Below are positions 42,202 to 51,883 of a stretch of 64,000 bases of DNA, one piece after another. This DNA is from Collinsella aerofaciens (GTDB taxonomy: Bacteria > Actinomycetota > Coriobacteriia > Coriobacteriales > Coriobacteriaceae). Every line of letters begins with the position of its first letter. Position 1 is the stretch's first letter. The translations under genes and the position numbers were made by a program. The DNA lies in the NCBI GenBank assembly GCA_008671135.1, contig RQAP01000047.1, forward strand, positions 1-64,000, written 5' to 3'. The notes below the pieces were generated by a model that made no database searches, had not been told where the DNA came from, and saw nothing but the letters and a program-made list of their open reading frames with translations.

Positions 42202-42951
42202 TCACCGACCCAACATGAATTCCATCGCACGGAGGCGCTGGTCGGTATGCGTCGCCGCCCACACATGCGAAAGCCCAAGCAAGAACGCCGCCGTATGCGA
42301 GTCGATTTTCTCGGCCAAAAGCGCATCGAAGGTCATCGACATGAGGGCGCGCAGCCATGCGACCTCACCGGTCGATACCAGCTCGGCACCCGGAACGCTC
42401 GACGCGCACGATCCGCACATGAGACCGCCCGCCTGGGGCGAAAAATACGACAGCATGGGGTCTCCGCACAGCACACAGGCCGAAAAATCTGGTCGATAGC
42501 CAACGTGCGACAGCAGCTTAAAGACATATGCCGCCACAAGTAGATCCATATGCGCCGCATCGAGCCCGCTGCCGACCAGGGTAAGCGCCCGTTGCGTTAT
42601 GGCAAAGGTAAACGGGTCCTCAGCGTCCTCGAACGAGCACACGCGCGCGACCTCGGCGATCGCGCTTGCGGCGCAGGTCGTCTCGTAATCGGGCGCAGCT
42701 CCGAGCGGCGCCTCCATAAGCTCGGCCTGAGAAACCACGTCGAGCGAGCGTCCATGTGCGAGCAACATATCGACGGTACAGAACAGCTCGCAGCGCGCCG
42801 CCAGGCGCCCACCGGGCTTGCGGGCGCCCTTTGCCACGGCACGAACCTGCCGACCTCGCTCATCAAGCATCGTCAAGATCAGATCGGTCTCCTTGAGCTT
42901 GGTCTTATCGAGGACGAGTACCTTTGTGCGATATGTCCGTGAGCCCGCCAT
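42202..42951 (-). CDS. recO: DNA repair protein RecO
   Basis: A 249-residue recombination mediator that helps load RecA at gaps. The N-terminal OB-fold (~8-80; KVLVLDKTKLKETDLILTML) is followed by a helical C-terminal domain with a four-cysteine zinc site (CVLCGD and CGSC). It is next to era, the usual era-recO order, with a 15-base gap. Confidence 0.94.
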   Translation of the reverse strand: MAGSRTYRTKVLVLDKTKLKETDLILTMLDERGRQVRAVAKGARKPGGRLAARCELFCTVDMLLAHGRSLDVVSQAELMEAPLGAAPDYETTCAASAIAEVARVCSFEDAEDPFTFAITQRALTLVGSGLDAAHMDLLVAAYVFKLLSHVGYRPDFSACVLCGDPMLSYFSPQAGGLMCGSCASSVPGAELVSTGEVAWLRALMSMTFDALLAEKIDSHTAAFLLGLSHVWAATHTDQRLRAMEFMLGR

Positions 42952-42966
42952 GAGCGCTGCGCGCCC

Positions 42967-44034
42967 TTAGTCCTCGGCGCTATACCCAAAGCGGCGAATC
43001 TGGGCCTCGTCGTCACGCCAGCCGGCCTTGACCTTCACGTCCAGCTCCAAAAAGACCTGCGTGCCAAAGATGCGCTCAAGATCGCGACGGGCATCGATAC
43101 CGATATGCTTGATCATCTCGCCGCCCTTGCCGATGATGATGCCCTTTTGGCCCTCGCGCTCGACGTAAATGGTGGCGTGCACGCGCAGTACCTTCTTGGT
43201 CTGCTCGAGCGCATCGCAGATCACGCCAACGGAGTGCGGGATCTCATCACGGGTGCGGCGCAAGACCTTCTCGCGCACAAACTCGGCAACGAGCGTCTCA
43301 TCGGAAGCGTCGGTACCCATGTCCTCGGGGAACCAACGCGGACCCTCGGGCAAAAAGTGCGCAACGGTCTCGATGAAGGCATCGACGTTGAAGTTCTTGA
43401 CCGACGACGTAACGATCTCGTCGTCATACTCCATGAGCTCGTGGGCGGCCTTGAGCTGTTCCATAACCTGGGCGGGATCGGCCTCATCGGCCTTGGTGAG
43501 CACCAGGACCTTCTTGCAACGGGCGCATCTGACGCGCTCGGCAACCCAAGCGTCTCCCCTGCCAATCGGCTTGGTGGCATCAATCAAAAACGCGACGACA
43601 TCGACATCGTTCAGCTCGAACAACGCGCTCTTGTTGAGCTCGGATCCCAGACCGTCCTTGGGCTTATGAATACCCGGGGTATCGACAAAGACCAGCTGGT
43701 AGCCGGGACGGTTGACGACGGCGCGCATGCGGCGGCGGGTCGTCTGGGCCACCGGTGAGGTGATGGCGACCTTCTTGCCATAGCAGGCATTAAGCAGCGT
43801 GGACTTGCCGGCGTTGGGGCGTCCGACCAGGGCCACGAAGCCGCTGCGAAAACCAGGCTCAACGTCGCCAAAGCCCGCGAGGTTGTCGTCCTCGTCGCAC
43901 AGGGCGTCGAGCTCCTCATCGCTCATGCCCTCAAACGGATCGAACTCCTCGACATCCTCGAGCCCCTCGGTATCCACCGCGTCCAAAGTCTCGTCGTCCA
44001 GGATCTCATCGGTAGGCTGCATATTGTCGGACAT
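42967..44034 (-). CDS. era: GTPase Era
   Basis: A 355-residue ribosome-assembly GTPase that binds the 16S rRNA 3' end. It has an acidic N-terminal extension of ~60 residues (LDDETLDAVDTEGLEDVEEF), a G domain (G1 GRPNAGKST, G3 DTPGIH, G4 TKAD) and a C-terminal KH domain (GQKGIIIGKGGEMIKHIG). The extension is longer than in the standard ~300-residue Era. Confidence 0.95.
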   Translation of the reverse strand: MSDNMQPTDEILDDETLDAVDTEGLEDVEEFDPFEGMSDEELDALCDEDDNLAGFGDVEPGFRSGFVALVGRPNAGKSTLLNACYGKKVAITSPVAQTTRRRMRAVVNRPGYQLVFVDTPGIHKPKDGLGSELNKSALFELNDVDVVAFLIDATKPIGRGDAWVAERVRCARCKKVLVLTKADEADPAQVMEQLKAAHELMEYDDEIVTSSVKNFNVDAFIETVAHFLPEGPRWFPEDMGTDASDETLVAEFVREKVLRRTRDEIPHSVGVICDALEQTKKVLRVHATIYVEREGQKGIIIGKGGEMIKHIGIDARRDLERIFGTQVFLELDVKVKAGWRDDEAQIRRFGYSAED

Positions 44035-44046
44035 GGGAATCCCTTT

Positions 44047-44424
44047 CTAAATAAAGCCGAGCGCGTGGGCAAATACCAGCACGCCCACAATCGCGGCGGT
44101 GATGGAAAGTACGTATACGGAAGCGGCGGCGATGTCCTTCGCACGCTTGGCCAGCGGATGGAGCTCCTGGGTCGCCAGGTCGACGATGGCCTCCATGGCG
44201 GTGTTGCACAGCTCGCCGTGAATCACCAGGCCACAACAGATGATAATCGTGGCCCACTCGGCAATGTCGAGCCCCACGACGCAGCCGGCAATGACGGTAC
44301 ACGCGCCCGCAACGAGCATGACCTTAATGTTGCGCTCGGTCTTGACGGCGGTGACGAAGCCCTCCATGGCGTAGGAAAACGACTTTAAGAAGGACGGATG
44401 GTCCTTGTTCGATCCGGGAATCAT
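44047..44424 (-). CDS. dgkA: Diacylglycerol / undecaprenol kinase
   Basis: A 125-residue small membrane kinase of the DgkA/DgkB family with three helices and the catalytic stretch ELCNTAMEAIVDLAT. In Gram-positives it phosphorylates undecaprenol for wall precursor recycling. It is 12 bases upstream of era, and ybeY is directly upstream, the usual ybeY-dgkA-era cluster. Confidence 0.9.
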   Translation of the reverse strand: MIPGSNKDHPSFLKSFSYAMEGFVTAVKTERNIKVMLVAGACTVIAGCVVGLDIAEWATIIICCGLVIHGELCNTAMEAIVDLATQELHPLAKRAKDIAAASVYVLSITAAIVGVLVFAHALGFI

Positions 44425-44433
44425 AGACGGCTC

Positions 44434-44943
44434 CTAGTCGTGGGCGTGGTTGGTGATGGGGCCGACGTGGACCAGCTTGGGGTCCTCGCCGCGCTCGAGC
44501 GCCAGATCGCGCAGGATGGCGTCCTCGCGGGCCTCCATGACCTCGGCCTCGTCGTCCTCGATGTGGTCATAGCCCAGCAGGTGCAACATGCCGTGAACGA
44601 GCATCAGACGGCACTCGTCAGCGGGGCTATTGCCAAAACCGGGGGCCTGACGGGCAATAACCTGCGGGGCCAAGATAATATCGCCGAGCTCGAGCGTCTC
44701 ATCGGAGGGAATGTCATCGTCAAAGGCCGAATCGCACTCAAACGAGAGCACATCGGTGGTGCGGTCGATACCGCGCCACTCGTGGTTGAGCTCGTGCATC
44801 TCGTCCTCGTCGACATACGAAAGGGAAATCTCGACTTCACGTTCAACGCCCTCGGCGGCAAGCACAACCTCGCAGATGTGCTCCACCTCCTGCGCGTCGA
44901 GCAGCGTATCGAGCTCGGCATCGTTGCTGATCAATACACTCAA
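44434..44943 (-). CDS. ybeY: Endoribonuclease YbeY
   Basis: A 169-residue zinc metalloendoribonuclease of 16S rRNA maturation and ribosome quality control. The His triad H-x3-H-x5-H is in HGMLHLLGYDH. A DVLSFECD segment is typical. It overlaps the phoH stop by 4 bases (ATGA), so translation is coupled. Confidence 0.95.
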   Translation of the reverse strand: MSVLISNDAELDTLLDAQEVEHICEVVLAAEGVEREVEISLSYVDEDEMHELNHEWRGIDRTTDVLSFECDSAFDDDIPSDETLELGDIILAPQVIARQAPGFGNSPADECRLMLVHGMLHLLGYDHIEDDEAEVMEAREDAILRDLALERGEDPKLVHVGPITNHAHD

Positions 44944-45926
44944 CGGGACTCCTTTCGGTCGCGCGGGCGCTGCTCGCGCACGTCATCATAAGCTTCATAT
45001 GCCTCGACGATACGACCCACCAGGGCATGGCGCACCACGTCGGCACGCTCGAGGTGTGCAAACGCCACATCGTCGACACGGCCCAAAATCTGCTCAACGT
45101 CGGCAAGACCGCCACGACGACCCACCAGGTCGCGCTGGCTCAGGTCGCCGGTAATCACGAACTTGGAGTTGAACCCAAGGCGTGTCAGGAACATCTTCAT
45201 CTGCTCGGGCGTGGTATTTTGCGCCTCGTCGAGCACCACGAAGGCATCGCTCAGCGTGCGGCCGCGCATGTAGGCAAGCGGGGCGATCTCGATCACGCCG
45301 CGCTCCATAAGCTCATCGGTGCGCTCGCGATCCATCATGTCAAAAAGGGCGTCGTAGAGCGGACGCATGTAGGGATCGATCTTTTCCTCGAGGGTGCCGG
45401 GCAAAAAGCCCAGATTCTCCCCCGCCTCGACAACCGGACGCGTCAAGATCAGACGGCCCACCTCGTGACGCTTGAGCGCGGCAACGGCGAGCGCCATAGC
45501 CAGATAGGTCTTACCGGTACCGGCAGGACCCAAGCCAAACGTGATGGTATGCGAGCGGATGGCATCCACATAGCGCTTTTGCCCAAGCGTCTTGGGGCGA
45601 ATGACGCGGCCGCGATACGAAAGCAGCACGTCATCGCGAAGCGACGTAGCCTCATGCTCACCGTCGCGCAAGACGGCCAGGCAGCGAGAGACATCGTCGG
45701 CAGACAGCGTGCGCCCGGCAGCCGCCTCGCAAAAAGCGTGCTCGAAAAAGCGCGCCACGAGTTCGACCTCGTCCGGGTCGCCGCTCACGGAGATGCTATC
45801 GCCACGGGCGACCACGTGAGCGCGAACCAAACTCTCAAGCGCACGAAGAACGCCGTCGCCGACGCCCAAAACGCGCGAGGGATCAATTCCCTCGGGAACG
45901 GTAAGTCTAATCTTCGAGGCTTCCAT
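44940..45926 (-). CDS. PhoH-like ATPase
   Basis: A 328-residue P-loop protein of the PhoH/YbeZ group, usually next to ybeY and linked to ribosome or RNA metabolism. The P-loop is GPAGTGKTYLAMA; the Walker B-like motif is AFVVLDEAQNTT; sensor TGDLSQRDL. An N-terminal KH-like region of ~100 residues precedes it. The ATG at 45926 follows GGGAGG and lies within the end of mtaB. Confidence 0.93.
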   Translation of the reverse strand: MEASKIRLTVPEGIDPSRVLGVGDGVLRALESLVRAHVVARGDSISVSGDPDEVELVARFFEHAFCEAAAGRTLSADDVSRCLAVLRDGEHEATSLRDDVLLSYRGRVIRPKTLGQKRYVDAIRSHTITFGLGPAGTGKTYLAMALAVAALKRHEVGRLILTRPVVEAGENLGFLPGTLEEKIDPYMRPLYDALFDMMDRERTDELMERGVIEIAPLAYMRGRTLSDAFVVLDEAQNTTPEQMKMFLTRLGFNSKFVITGDLSQRDLVGRRGGLADVEQILGRVDDVAFAHLERADVVRHALVGRIVEAYEAYDDVREQRPRDRKESR

Positions 45927-47199
45927 GAACCTCCCTGCGTGCATGGACCAAGCCGGAATCATCGACTCCGATGATAGCAACACCGAGCAGGCACGGGGCT
46001 GTAAGTCCACAGGTATCGTCAAGACGGGCATGATGGAACGAGCCGAGCGTCAGGTTGTCACCATACTCGAGCACGGCACGCTCAACCGTGCCCACGCGAC
46101 GACGAGCGTCGGCAATAGCGAGCTCCTGTGCGGCGGCCCGCATACGGCGGCTGCGCTCGGCCATAACCTCGGGTGGCACCTGGTCGGGCATGTCGGCAGC
46201 AAGGGTACCGGGACGCTTGCTGTAGCGGAACACGTGCATACGCGAGAAACCCACACGGCGGCACAGCGCCAGCGACTCCTCGAACTCCTCGTCCGTCTCA
46301 CCAGGAAAACCGACGATGACATCGCACGAAAGGGACGCCTGGGGCAAGTTGGCGCGAATCATACGCACCGTGTCCTCAAAGGCCTCGGCGCTATAGGGAC
46401 GGCCCATGCGATGCAGGGTCGCAGTGCAGCCGGACTGCACGGGCAGGTGCAAAAACGGGGCGATACGCTGCGGATAGCGCGCCATAACCTTAAGCAGGCG
46501 CTCGGAGATATCCATGGGCTCGACCGAGGAAATGCGCACATGCGGAATAGACGTGCGCTCCATGATGGCCTCGAGCAGCTCATCGATTTCGACGTGCTCG
46601 TCGGTCGCGCTCTTGCCATCGTAGGCACCCAGGTTCACACCGGTCAGCACCACCTCGGGCACGCCGGCCTCCTGGGCCTCGCGAACTTGCTCGAGCACGG
46701 ACTCGACGGGCACGGAGCGCTCGGGGCCGCGTGCCTTCCACACAATGCAATAGGTGCAGCGATGGTTGCAGCCGTCCTGAATCTTCACGCCCAGGCGAGA
46801 GCGACCGAGCGCATCGACCACCTCGCCATCGCTGCAGGCGGGAACGCTATCGGATTCGACACCCAGCACCTCGCAGACGCGCTCGGCGACATCGATCTTG
46901 GACGGCTCGGCGATCACGCGATCCGAAAGCTCCGACAGCTCCTCGGGATGCAAATTGACCACGCATCCGGTCACGACCACATAGGGCTCGTTTGGATGGG
47001 CCAGCGCATGACGGACGGCCTTACGGGTCTTGGCCTCGGCCTCGCCCGTAACGGCACAGGTGTTAATGACGATCAGATCGGCATCCTGGGGCTCCACAAT
47101 AGCAAATCCCAGGCGCATAAGATCGGCAGTGATACGGTCAGACTCAACCCGGTTGACGCGGCAGCCGAGGTTGACGACGGAAATATGGGGTGCGAGCAC
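45907..47199 (-). CDS. mtaB: tRNA t6A37 methylthiotransferase MtaB
   Basis: A 430-residue radical SAM methylthiotransferase converting t6A37 to ms2t6A in ANN-decoding tRNAs. The UPF0004 motifs are NLGCRVNRVE, NTCAVT and GCVVNL. The radical SAM motif is CNHRCTYC (DGCNHRCTYCIVW), then a TRAM-type end. It is the third family member in the window. Its 3' end overlaps phoH by 20 bases. Confidence 0.93.
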   Translation of the reverse strand: MLAPHISVVNLGCRVNRVESDRITADLMRLGFAIVEPQDADLIVINTCAVTGEAEAKTRKAVRHALAHPNEPYVVVTGCVVNLHPEELSELSDRVIAEPSKIDVAERVCEVLGVESDSVPACSDGEVVDALGRSRLGVKIQDGCNHRCTYCIVWKARGPERSVPVESVLEQVREAQEAGVPEVVLTGVNLGAYDGKSATDEHVEIDELLEAIMERTSIPHVRISSVEPMDISERLLKVMARYPQRIAPFLHLPVQSGCTATLHRMGRPYSAEAFEDTVRMIRANLPQASLSCDVIVGFPGETDEEFEESLALCRRVGFSRMHVFRYSKRPGTLAADMPDQVPPEVMAERSRRMRAAAQELAIADARRRVGTVERAVLEYGDNLTLGSFHHARLDDTCGLTAPCLLGVAIIGVDDSGLVHARREVHGSLED

Positions 47200-47208
47200 G
47201 CGGGCTCC

Positions 47209-48357
47209 TTAATCGAGGATATCGTCGAGGGCACTCTTGATACGGTCGGTCACCGACTTCTTACCGGAAGCGACGTCATCGCCCATCTCATCGGCAAAAG
47301 CACGGAGCAGCTCGCGTTGCTTATTGGAAAGATTGGTGGGAACGACCACGCGCAGCTGCACGATCAGGCGGCCACGCGAACCGCCACCGCCAATGCGCGG
47401 CATGCCGTAATTATTGACGCTCACGGTGTCGCCGTACTGGGCGCCGGCGGGAACAGTCACCTTAACGACCTCGTCGGGCATAATGCCCTCGACCTCGATC
47501 TCGCAGCCGAGCGCAGCCTGCGCAATCGAGATATCGCTCACGAGGTACAGGTCGTCACCGTTGCGCTTAAAGCGCTCATGGTCGGCAACACGCACGTTGA
47601 CAATCAGGTCGCCCGAGGGCTCGCCGCGAAGGCCGGCCTCGCCAAAGCCGCCCACACGCAGCTGGCGACCGGTCGAAACGCCGGCGGGAATATCGATGTC
47701 GATCTTCTCGTGCGAAGGCGTGCGGCCCTGACCGTCGCAGGTCTCACAGGGATGGTCGATAACCGTGCCCTCGCCATGGCAGTCGGGACAAGGCGAGGAA
47801 GACTGAACCTGGCCCAAAAAAGAGCGCTGGACCGTGGTGACATAGCCCGTGCCGTGGCAGCGGCTGCACTGTTTTTCGGTCGCACCGTCAGCCTTGCCCG
47901 TACCGTTGCAATCCTCGCAGGGAGCAAGGCGGTCATAGCTGATCGTCTTTTTGCAGCCGAGCGCCGCCTCCTCGAGCGTCACCGAAAGCGAGATGGCCAT
48001 GTCACGTCCGCGACGACGCTCACGACGGCTGCGGGCGCCACCGCCGGCACCGCCGCCAAAGAACGACGAGAACAAGTCGTCCATACCCATGCCACCAAAG
48101 ATATCGTTGATATCGACGTAGCCCGAACCACCAGGGCCGTCGGCAGTGCCGTAACGGTCGTAGTTAGCACGCTTCTGCTCATCGGAAAGAACGGAATAGG
48201 CCTCGTTGAGCTCCTTGAACTTGGCCTCGGCCTCGGGGTCGTCCGAAACATCCGGATGTACGGTACGGGCCTTCTTTAGAAACGCACGCTTAATCGTCCG
48301 CGCGTCGGCATCCCTGTCGACGCCAAGCACCTCGTAGTAATCCCTATTTTCCGACAC
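47209..48357 (-). CDS. dnaJ: Chaperone protein DnaJ
   Basis: A 382-residue Hsp40 that delivers clients to DnaK. J domain (5-70, HPD in KARTVHPDVSDD), Gly-rich linker, zinc domain with four CxxCxGxG motifs (CEDCNGTG, CSRCHGTG, CPDCHGEG, CETCDGQG), then the C-terminal substrate-binding domains. No dnaK or grpE is adjacent; a second J protein follows upstream at 48439. Confidence 0.95.
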   Translation of the reverse strand: MSENRDYYEVLGVDRDADARTIKRAFLKKARTVHPDVSDDPEAEAKFKELNEAYSVLSDEQKRANYDRYGTADGPGGSGYVDINDIFGGMGMDDLFSSFFGGGAGGGARSRRERRRGRDMAISLSVTLEEAALGCKKTISYDRLAPCEDCNGTGKADGATEKQCSRCHGTGYVTTVQRSFLGQVQSSSPCPDCHGEGTVIDHPCETCDGQGRTPSHEKIDIDIPAGVSTGRQLRVGGFGEAGLRGEPSGDLIVNVRVADHERFKRNGDDLYLVSDISIAQAALGCEIEVEGIMPDEVVKVTVPAGAQYGDTVSVNNYGMPRIGGGGSRGRLIVQLRVVVPTNLSNKQRELLRAFADEMGDDVASGKKSVTDRIKSALDDILD

Positions 48358-48438
48358 GACCTAATCCTTCCGACTTTCATTATTGTCACAGTGCGTCCTA
48401 TACCCAAGCTGGGCCGACCGCAAACAAAGGGTTTGATG

Positions 48439-49542
48439 TTATTGCATTTGGTACGGCGAAAGCATGGCCCGTTGCGAGCAGCTCGCGAACCAAACCGACA
48501 CGAGCGCGAACATGAAGCCGTTGGCAAAACCGTTGGCAAACTGCATCGCACCGCGCTTCCACCACAGCAGACTACGATGAAGCACACCGTCCGAAAGCAC
48601 CATGAACAGACCCATGGTAAACGGAATAAAGCACATCACGGCAAAGGCCGAGAACACGCCCGAGATGGCCGAGAGTACCAAAAACGGCGCCACGATGCCC
48701 ATCAGGTAAAAACCGGTACGGGCCTTGCCTTCCAGACGCTCGGCCTCAACATGGGCACGGCCGACAAGATCGCCGCCCGAGGCACCGTTGGTGCCGGCGT
48801 GACCCATGCCGCCAATGCGGACCTCGTCGCCATCGTGCGTGCCGGCAGGAAACTCAATTGTCTGCTCGGAGGTCACACGGGTTCGACCGCTGCCGCCGCA
48901 ATCGGGACAGGGGTCGGCGACGACCTTACCGGAACCTCCGCACTCGGGGCAGACCGACTGGAACGTGCCGGCACCGAACAGGAAGGACAGGTCGACGTCG
49001 ATGTGGCCGCGACCGCCGCAGCTCGGACAGGTATGTGCATGCTCGGACGAAACAGAACCCGAGCCTCCGCAGTGACCACAGGTATCGAAGCGCGTATAGC
49101 GAACGGTCTTGCGGGCACCGCCCTTGGCCTCCTTGGCGTCGAGCTTAATATCGACGACCACGTTGGCGCCGTTCTCGGGATTATAGGCAGCCTGCCCGCG
49201 ACGCGGCTGGGCCCAGGCGCCCCCGAAGGGGAAACCGCCGTCAAAGGGATTGCCGTAACCGGCGCTGCCGGCATAGCCACCGCCATAGGGCGAAGCCGTC
49301 GGTGCACCGGCAAAGGGATTGCCCGAGCGCATGGCGTCGTAGCGCGCACGCTTCTGCTCGTCCGAAAGCACGGCGTAGGCCTCGGAAACCTCTTTAAACT
49401 TTTCCTCGGCATCAGGTTCTTTGTTGACGTCCGGATGGAGCTTGCGGGCCTTTTGCTGGAAGGCCTTCTGAATATCACGCGAGGTGGCGTCCTTGGAGAC
49501 ACCCAAAATCTCGTAGTAATCTTTTTCGTTCATCGTCGCCAT
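48439..49542 (-). CDS. Membrane-anchored DnaJ-like co-chaperone
   Basis: A 367-residue protein with a clear J domain (~5-70; MNEKDYYEILGV, LHPDVN), a Gly/Pro/Tyr-rich region and four zinc motifs (CGHCGGSG, CPSCGGRG, CPECGGSG, CPDCGGSG). Only a short part of the first C-terminal domain follows. It is then replaced by about three hydrophobic helices (GFYLMGIVAPFLVLSAISGV, VMCFIPFTMGLFMVLSDGVL, FANGFANGFMFALVSVWFAS). The ATG at 49542 follows AGGAGG. Standard DnaJ has no membrane segments, so this would place a DnaK-recruiting J domain at the membrane. The role is unknown. Confidence 0.82.
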   Translation of the reverse strand: MATMNEKDYYEILGVSKDATSRDIQKAFQQKARKLHPDVNKEPDAEEKFKEVSEAYAVLSDEQKRARYDAMRSGNPFAGAPTASPYGGGYAGSAGYGNPFDGGFPFGGAWAQPRRGQAAYNPENGANVVVDIKLDAKEAKGGARKTVRYTRFDTCGHCGGSGSVSSEHAHTCPSCGGRGHIDVDLSFLFGAGTFQSVCPECGGSGKVVADPCPDCGGSGRTRVTSEQTIEFPAGTHDGDEVRIGGMGHAGTNGASGGDLVGRAHVEAERLEGKARTGFYLMGIVAPFLVLSAISGVFSAFAVMCFIPFTMGLFMVLSDGVLHRSLLWWKRGAMQFANGFANGFMFALVSVWFASCSQRAMLSPYQMQ

Positions 49543-49600
49543 GCGCGGCAACCTCCTGCTCACAGCAGCGTATATATTGCGGTAATTCTACCCGAGCGGC

Positions 49601-50833
49601 CTAGGCTAGACCCCAAAACAGCTCGAACAGCACATTTCCATCGAGCCAGCCCAAGTGGGTGGGCGCTAAACGAGCACGGACATGGCCCGCGAGGACGTCT
49701 GACGAAGTGAAGGGTCCCTCATGGACTCCGAGCGTCTCGGGCACCCAAGTGGCAAGACCCAATTCGAGCGCGCGATCGCAGGCAGCTGCCAGCTCGCCCG
49801 TTGGGATGACGCAAGCTGCACGAACCAACAGATCGGACGCAATACCGCGCGTCATGCGACAAGCGAGCATCAGGTCTTCAGCCGCAGCCTCACGCTGCGA
49901 CAGATATTCGGCCTCGAACGCCGTCGCGTCATCGTCACGTTGCACCAGACGCACGCGGTACGAATCGCCTCGAGAAGACACGCCGGGGAACAAACCTGCA
50001 AGACGATCGAAATCCTCGGCATCGAGCATGCCCGCGGCAGAGCGACCCAGGCCCAAATAGCCCTGGCCGGTCCAGTAGGCAATGTTATGGGCGCACTCAT
50101 GGCCGTCGAGCGCATAGCTTGCCACCTCATACGGGTGATAGCCGGCCGCACCCAGACGCTCACGCGCCACATCCATGCACGAAGCTTGAAAATCCTCGTC
50201 GGGCTCTACCGACTCGTCGCGGCACGCCATGCGATAAAGGGGAGTCCCCTCCTCAAGCGTGAGCGGGTAGACCGACACATGATGCGGAGCCGCCGCCAGC
50301 ACGCCATCGAGCGTGCGCCTCCAACTCGCTGCGGTCTGCCCGGGAAGTCCGCACATAAGGTCGCACGACACGTCAAGCCCAGCGTTCTTGACTGTCGCGA
50401 TGGCGGCGAGCGCCCGATCGGCATCGTGAATACGGCCGATAGCGGTAAGTTCGATGTTATCGAGCGTTTGCACGCCCAGAGAGACGCGTGTGACACCAAC
50501 CTTGGCAAGCGCAGCGGCAAGCTCGGCGGTCAGCGACTCGGGATTGGCCTCGCAGGTAAACTCAACGGGGGCGCACCACGCACGAATACGCCGCGCCAGC
50601 TCCACCAGGCGCTCCCCCGCCAGCGACGGCGTACCACCGCCAACATAGACGGTGCGGATCTGTTCAAGGGCCCTAGCCTTGCCAAAAGCATCGAGGCGCG
50701 CGAACAACTGCTCAAAATAGACATCGAGCGCAGCGCTCAGGTCGCACGGAGCAAAACTGCGCGAGTCAAAGTCGCAGTACCGGCACTTTTGGGCGCAAAA
50801 CGGCACGTGCACGTACAGCGCGGTAACGGCCAC
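49601..50833 (-). CDS. hemW: Radical SAM protein HemW
   Basis: A 410-residue radical SAM protein related to coproporphyrinogen dehydrogenase; HemW proteins are heme-binding chaperones rather than decarboxylases. The SAM cluster motif is CAQKCRYC (C13, C17, C20), then GGGTPSL and a HemN C-terminal domain. The start is two bases from dusB. Confidence 0.88.
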   Translation of the reverse strand: MAVTALYVHVPFCAQKCRYCDFDSRSFAPCDLSAALDVYFEQLFARLDAFGKARALEQIRTVYVGGGTPSLAGERLVELARRIRAWCAPVEFTCEANPESLTAELAAALAKVGVTRVSLGVQTLDNIELTAIGRIHDADRALAAIATVKNAGLDVSCDLMCGLPGQTAASWRRTLDGVLAAAPHHVSVYPLTLEEGTPLYRMACRDESVEPDEDFQASCMDVARERLGAAGYHPYEVASYALDGHECAHNIAYWTGQGYLGLGRSAAGMLDAEDFDRLAGLFPGVSSRGDSYRVRLVQRDDDATAFEAEYLSQREAAAEDLMLACRMTRGIASDLLVRAACVIPTGELAAACDRALELGLATWVPETLGVHEGPFTSSDVLAGHVRARLAPTHLGWLDGNVLFELFWGLA

Positions 50834-50835
50834 CC

Positions 50836-51879
50836 TTAAGCCTCCAGCGGATGTGGAGGCACCGATTCGCCGGCGGCAAGGGCAGCCTCGCAGGCCACCA
50901 CATCGCGCTCGATCTCATCGACCAGCGCCATAAACTCCTCGTAAGTGGAACAGCGCACCACATGGGCACGCCAAGCGGCGGCATGAGGCATGCCTTTTAA
51001 GTACCAGCTTGCGTACGTGCGGGCACGCGACATGAGCGGCAGGAGCTCATGCGTCAGCGTTAGGTGCTCACGCAGGGCGTCCAGGCGCTCGACGGAGCTG
51101 CGTGCCGGCACCGGTATGCCATCGAGCGCAAGGGCGCGAGCATCACCAAAAACCCAGGGGTTTCCGTAGATGCCGCGCGCGATAAACACCGCGCTGGCAC
51201 CCGAGCCTTGCAGATGCTCAGCAGCGTCCTCGGCCGAGAACACATCACCCGAACCAATCACGGGAATCTCGACGGCGTCGGCAACCTCATCGACAACCGA
51301 CCAATCGGCCTGGCCGGTGTAGAGCTGCGTGGCACAACGACCGTGCACGGCAACTGCAGAGGCGCCCGCCCCTTCAAGCATCTGGGCAAACGTTGCGGCG
51401 TTGCGGTCCTCGGCATAAAAACCCTTGCGGATCTTCACGGTCACGGGAACATGCGCCGCGCCCACCGCTGCCTCGACAATCTTCTCGGCCAGGTCGGGCG
51501 TGCGCATAAGCGCCGAGCCTTCGCCCTTAGTAACGACCTTGCGAGCCGGACAGGCCATGTTGATATCAATCAATGACAGGCGATCGCCCACACGCTCCTC
51601 GACGGCGGCGACGGCACTCGCAAACTGCTCGGGCTTGGAGCCAAAGAGTTGCACGCAAATCTGCTGCTCCTCGTCGGCCGGTAGCACCAGGCGCCAGGTC
51701 TTGTTGCTGGCATAGGCAAGGCCCGTCACGCTCACCATCTCGCTATAGGCGAGATTGGCACCGCGGCGGCGGCACATGATGCGATAAGCGGGATCGGTTA
51801 CGCCCGCCATGGGAGCCATAAGGAACGGCTGCTCGGCATAGGCGCCCAGCAGCCGCTTGCTGTATACGGAAAGCGCCAT
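50836..51879 (-). CDS. dusB: tRNA-dihydrouridine synthase
   Basis: A 347-residue FMN enzyme reducing uridines in the tRNA D-loop. The N-terminal MAPMAGVTDPAYR, the catalytic Cys region INMACPARK, and the GSGDVFS and IARGIYGNPW FMN-binding parts are typical of Dus. It is followed at a few bases by hemW and preceded by lepA. The subfamily letter is a best guess. Confidence 0.92.
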   Translation of the reverse strand: MALSVYSKRLLGAYAEQPFLMAPMAGVTDPAYRIMCRRRGANLAYSEMVSVTGLAYASNKTWRLVLPADEEQQICVQLFGSKPEQFASAVAAVEERVGDRLSLIDINMACPARKVVTKGEGSALMRTPDLAEKIVEAAVGAAHVPVTVKIRKGFYAEDRNAATFAQMLEGAGASAVAVHGRCATQLYTGQADWSVVDEVADAVEIPVIGSGDVFSAEDAAEHLQGSGASAVFIARGIYGNPWVFGDARALALDGIPVPARSSVERLDALREHLTLTHELLPLMSRARTYASWYLKGMPHAAAWRAHVVRCSTYEEFMALVDEIERDVVACEAALAAGESVPPHPLEA

Positions 51880-51883
51880 AGAC

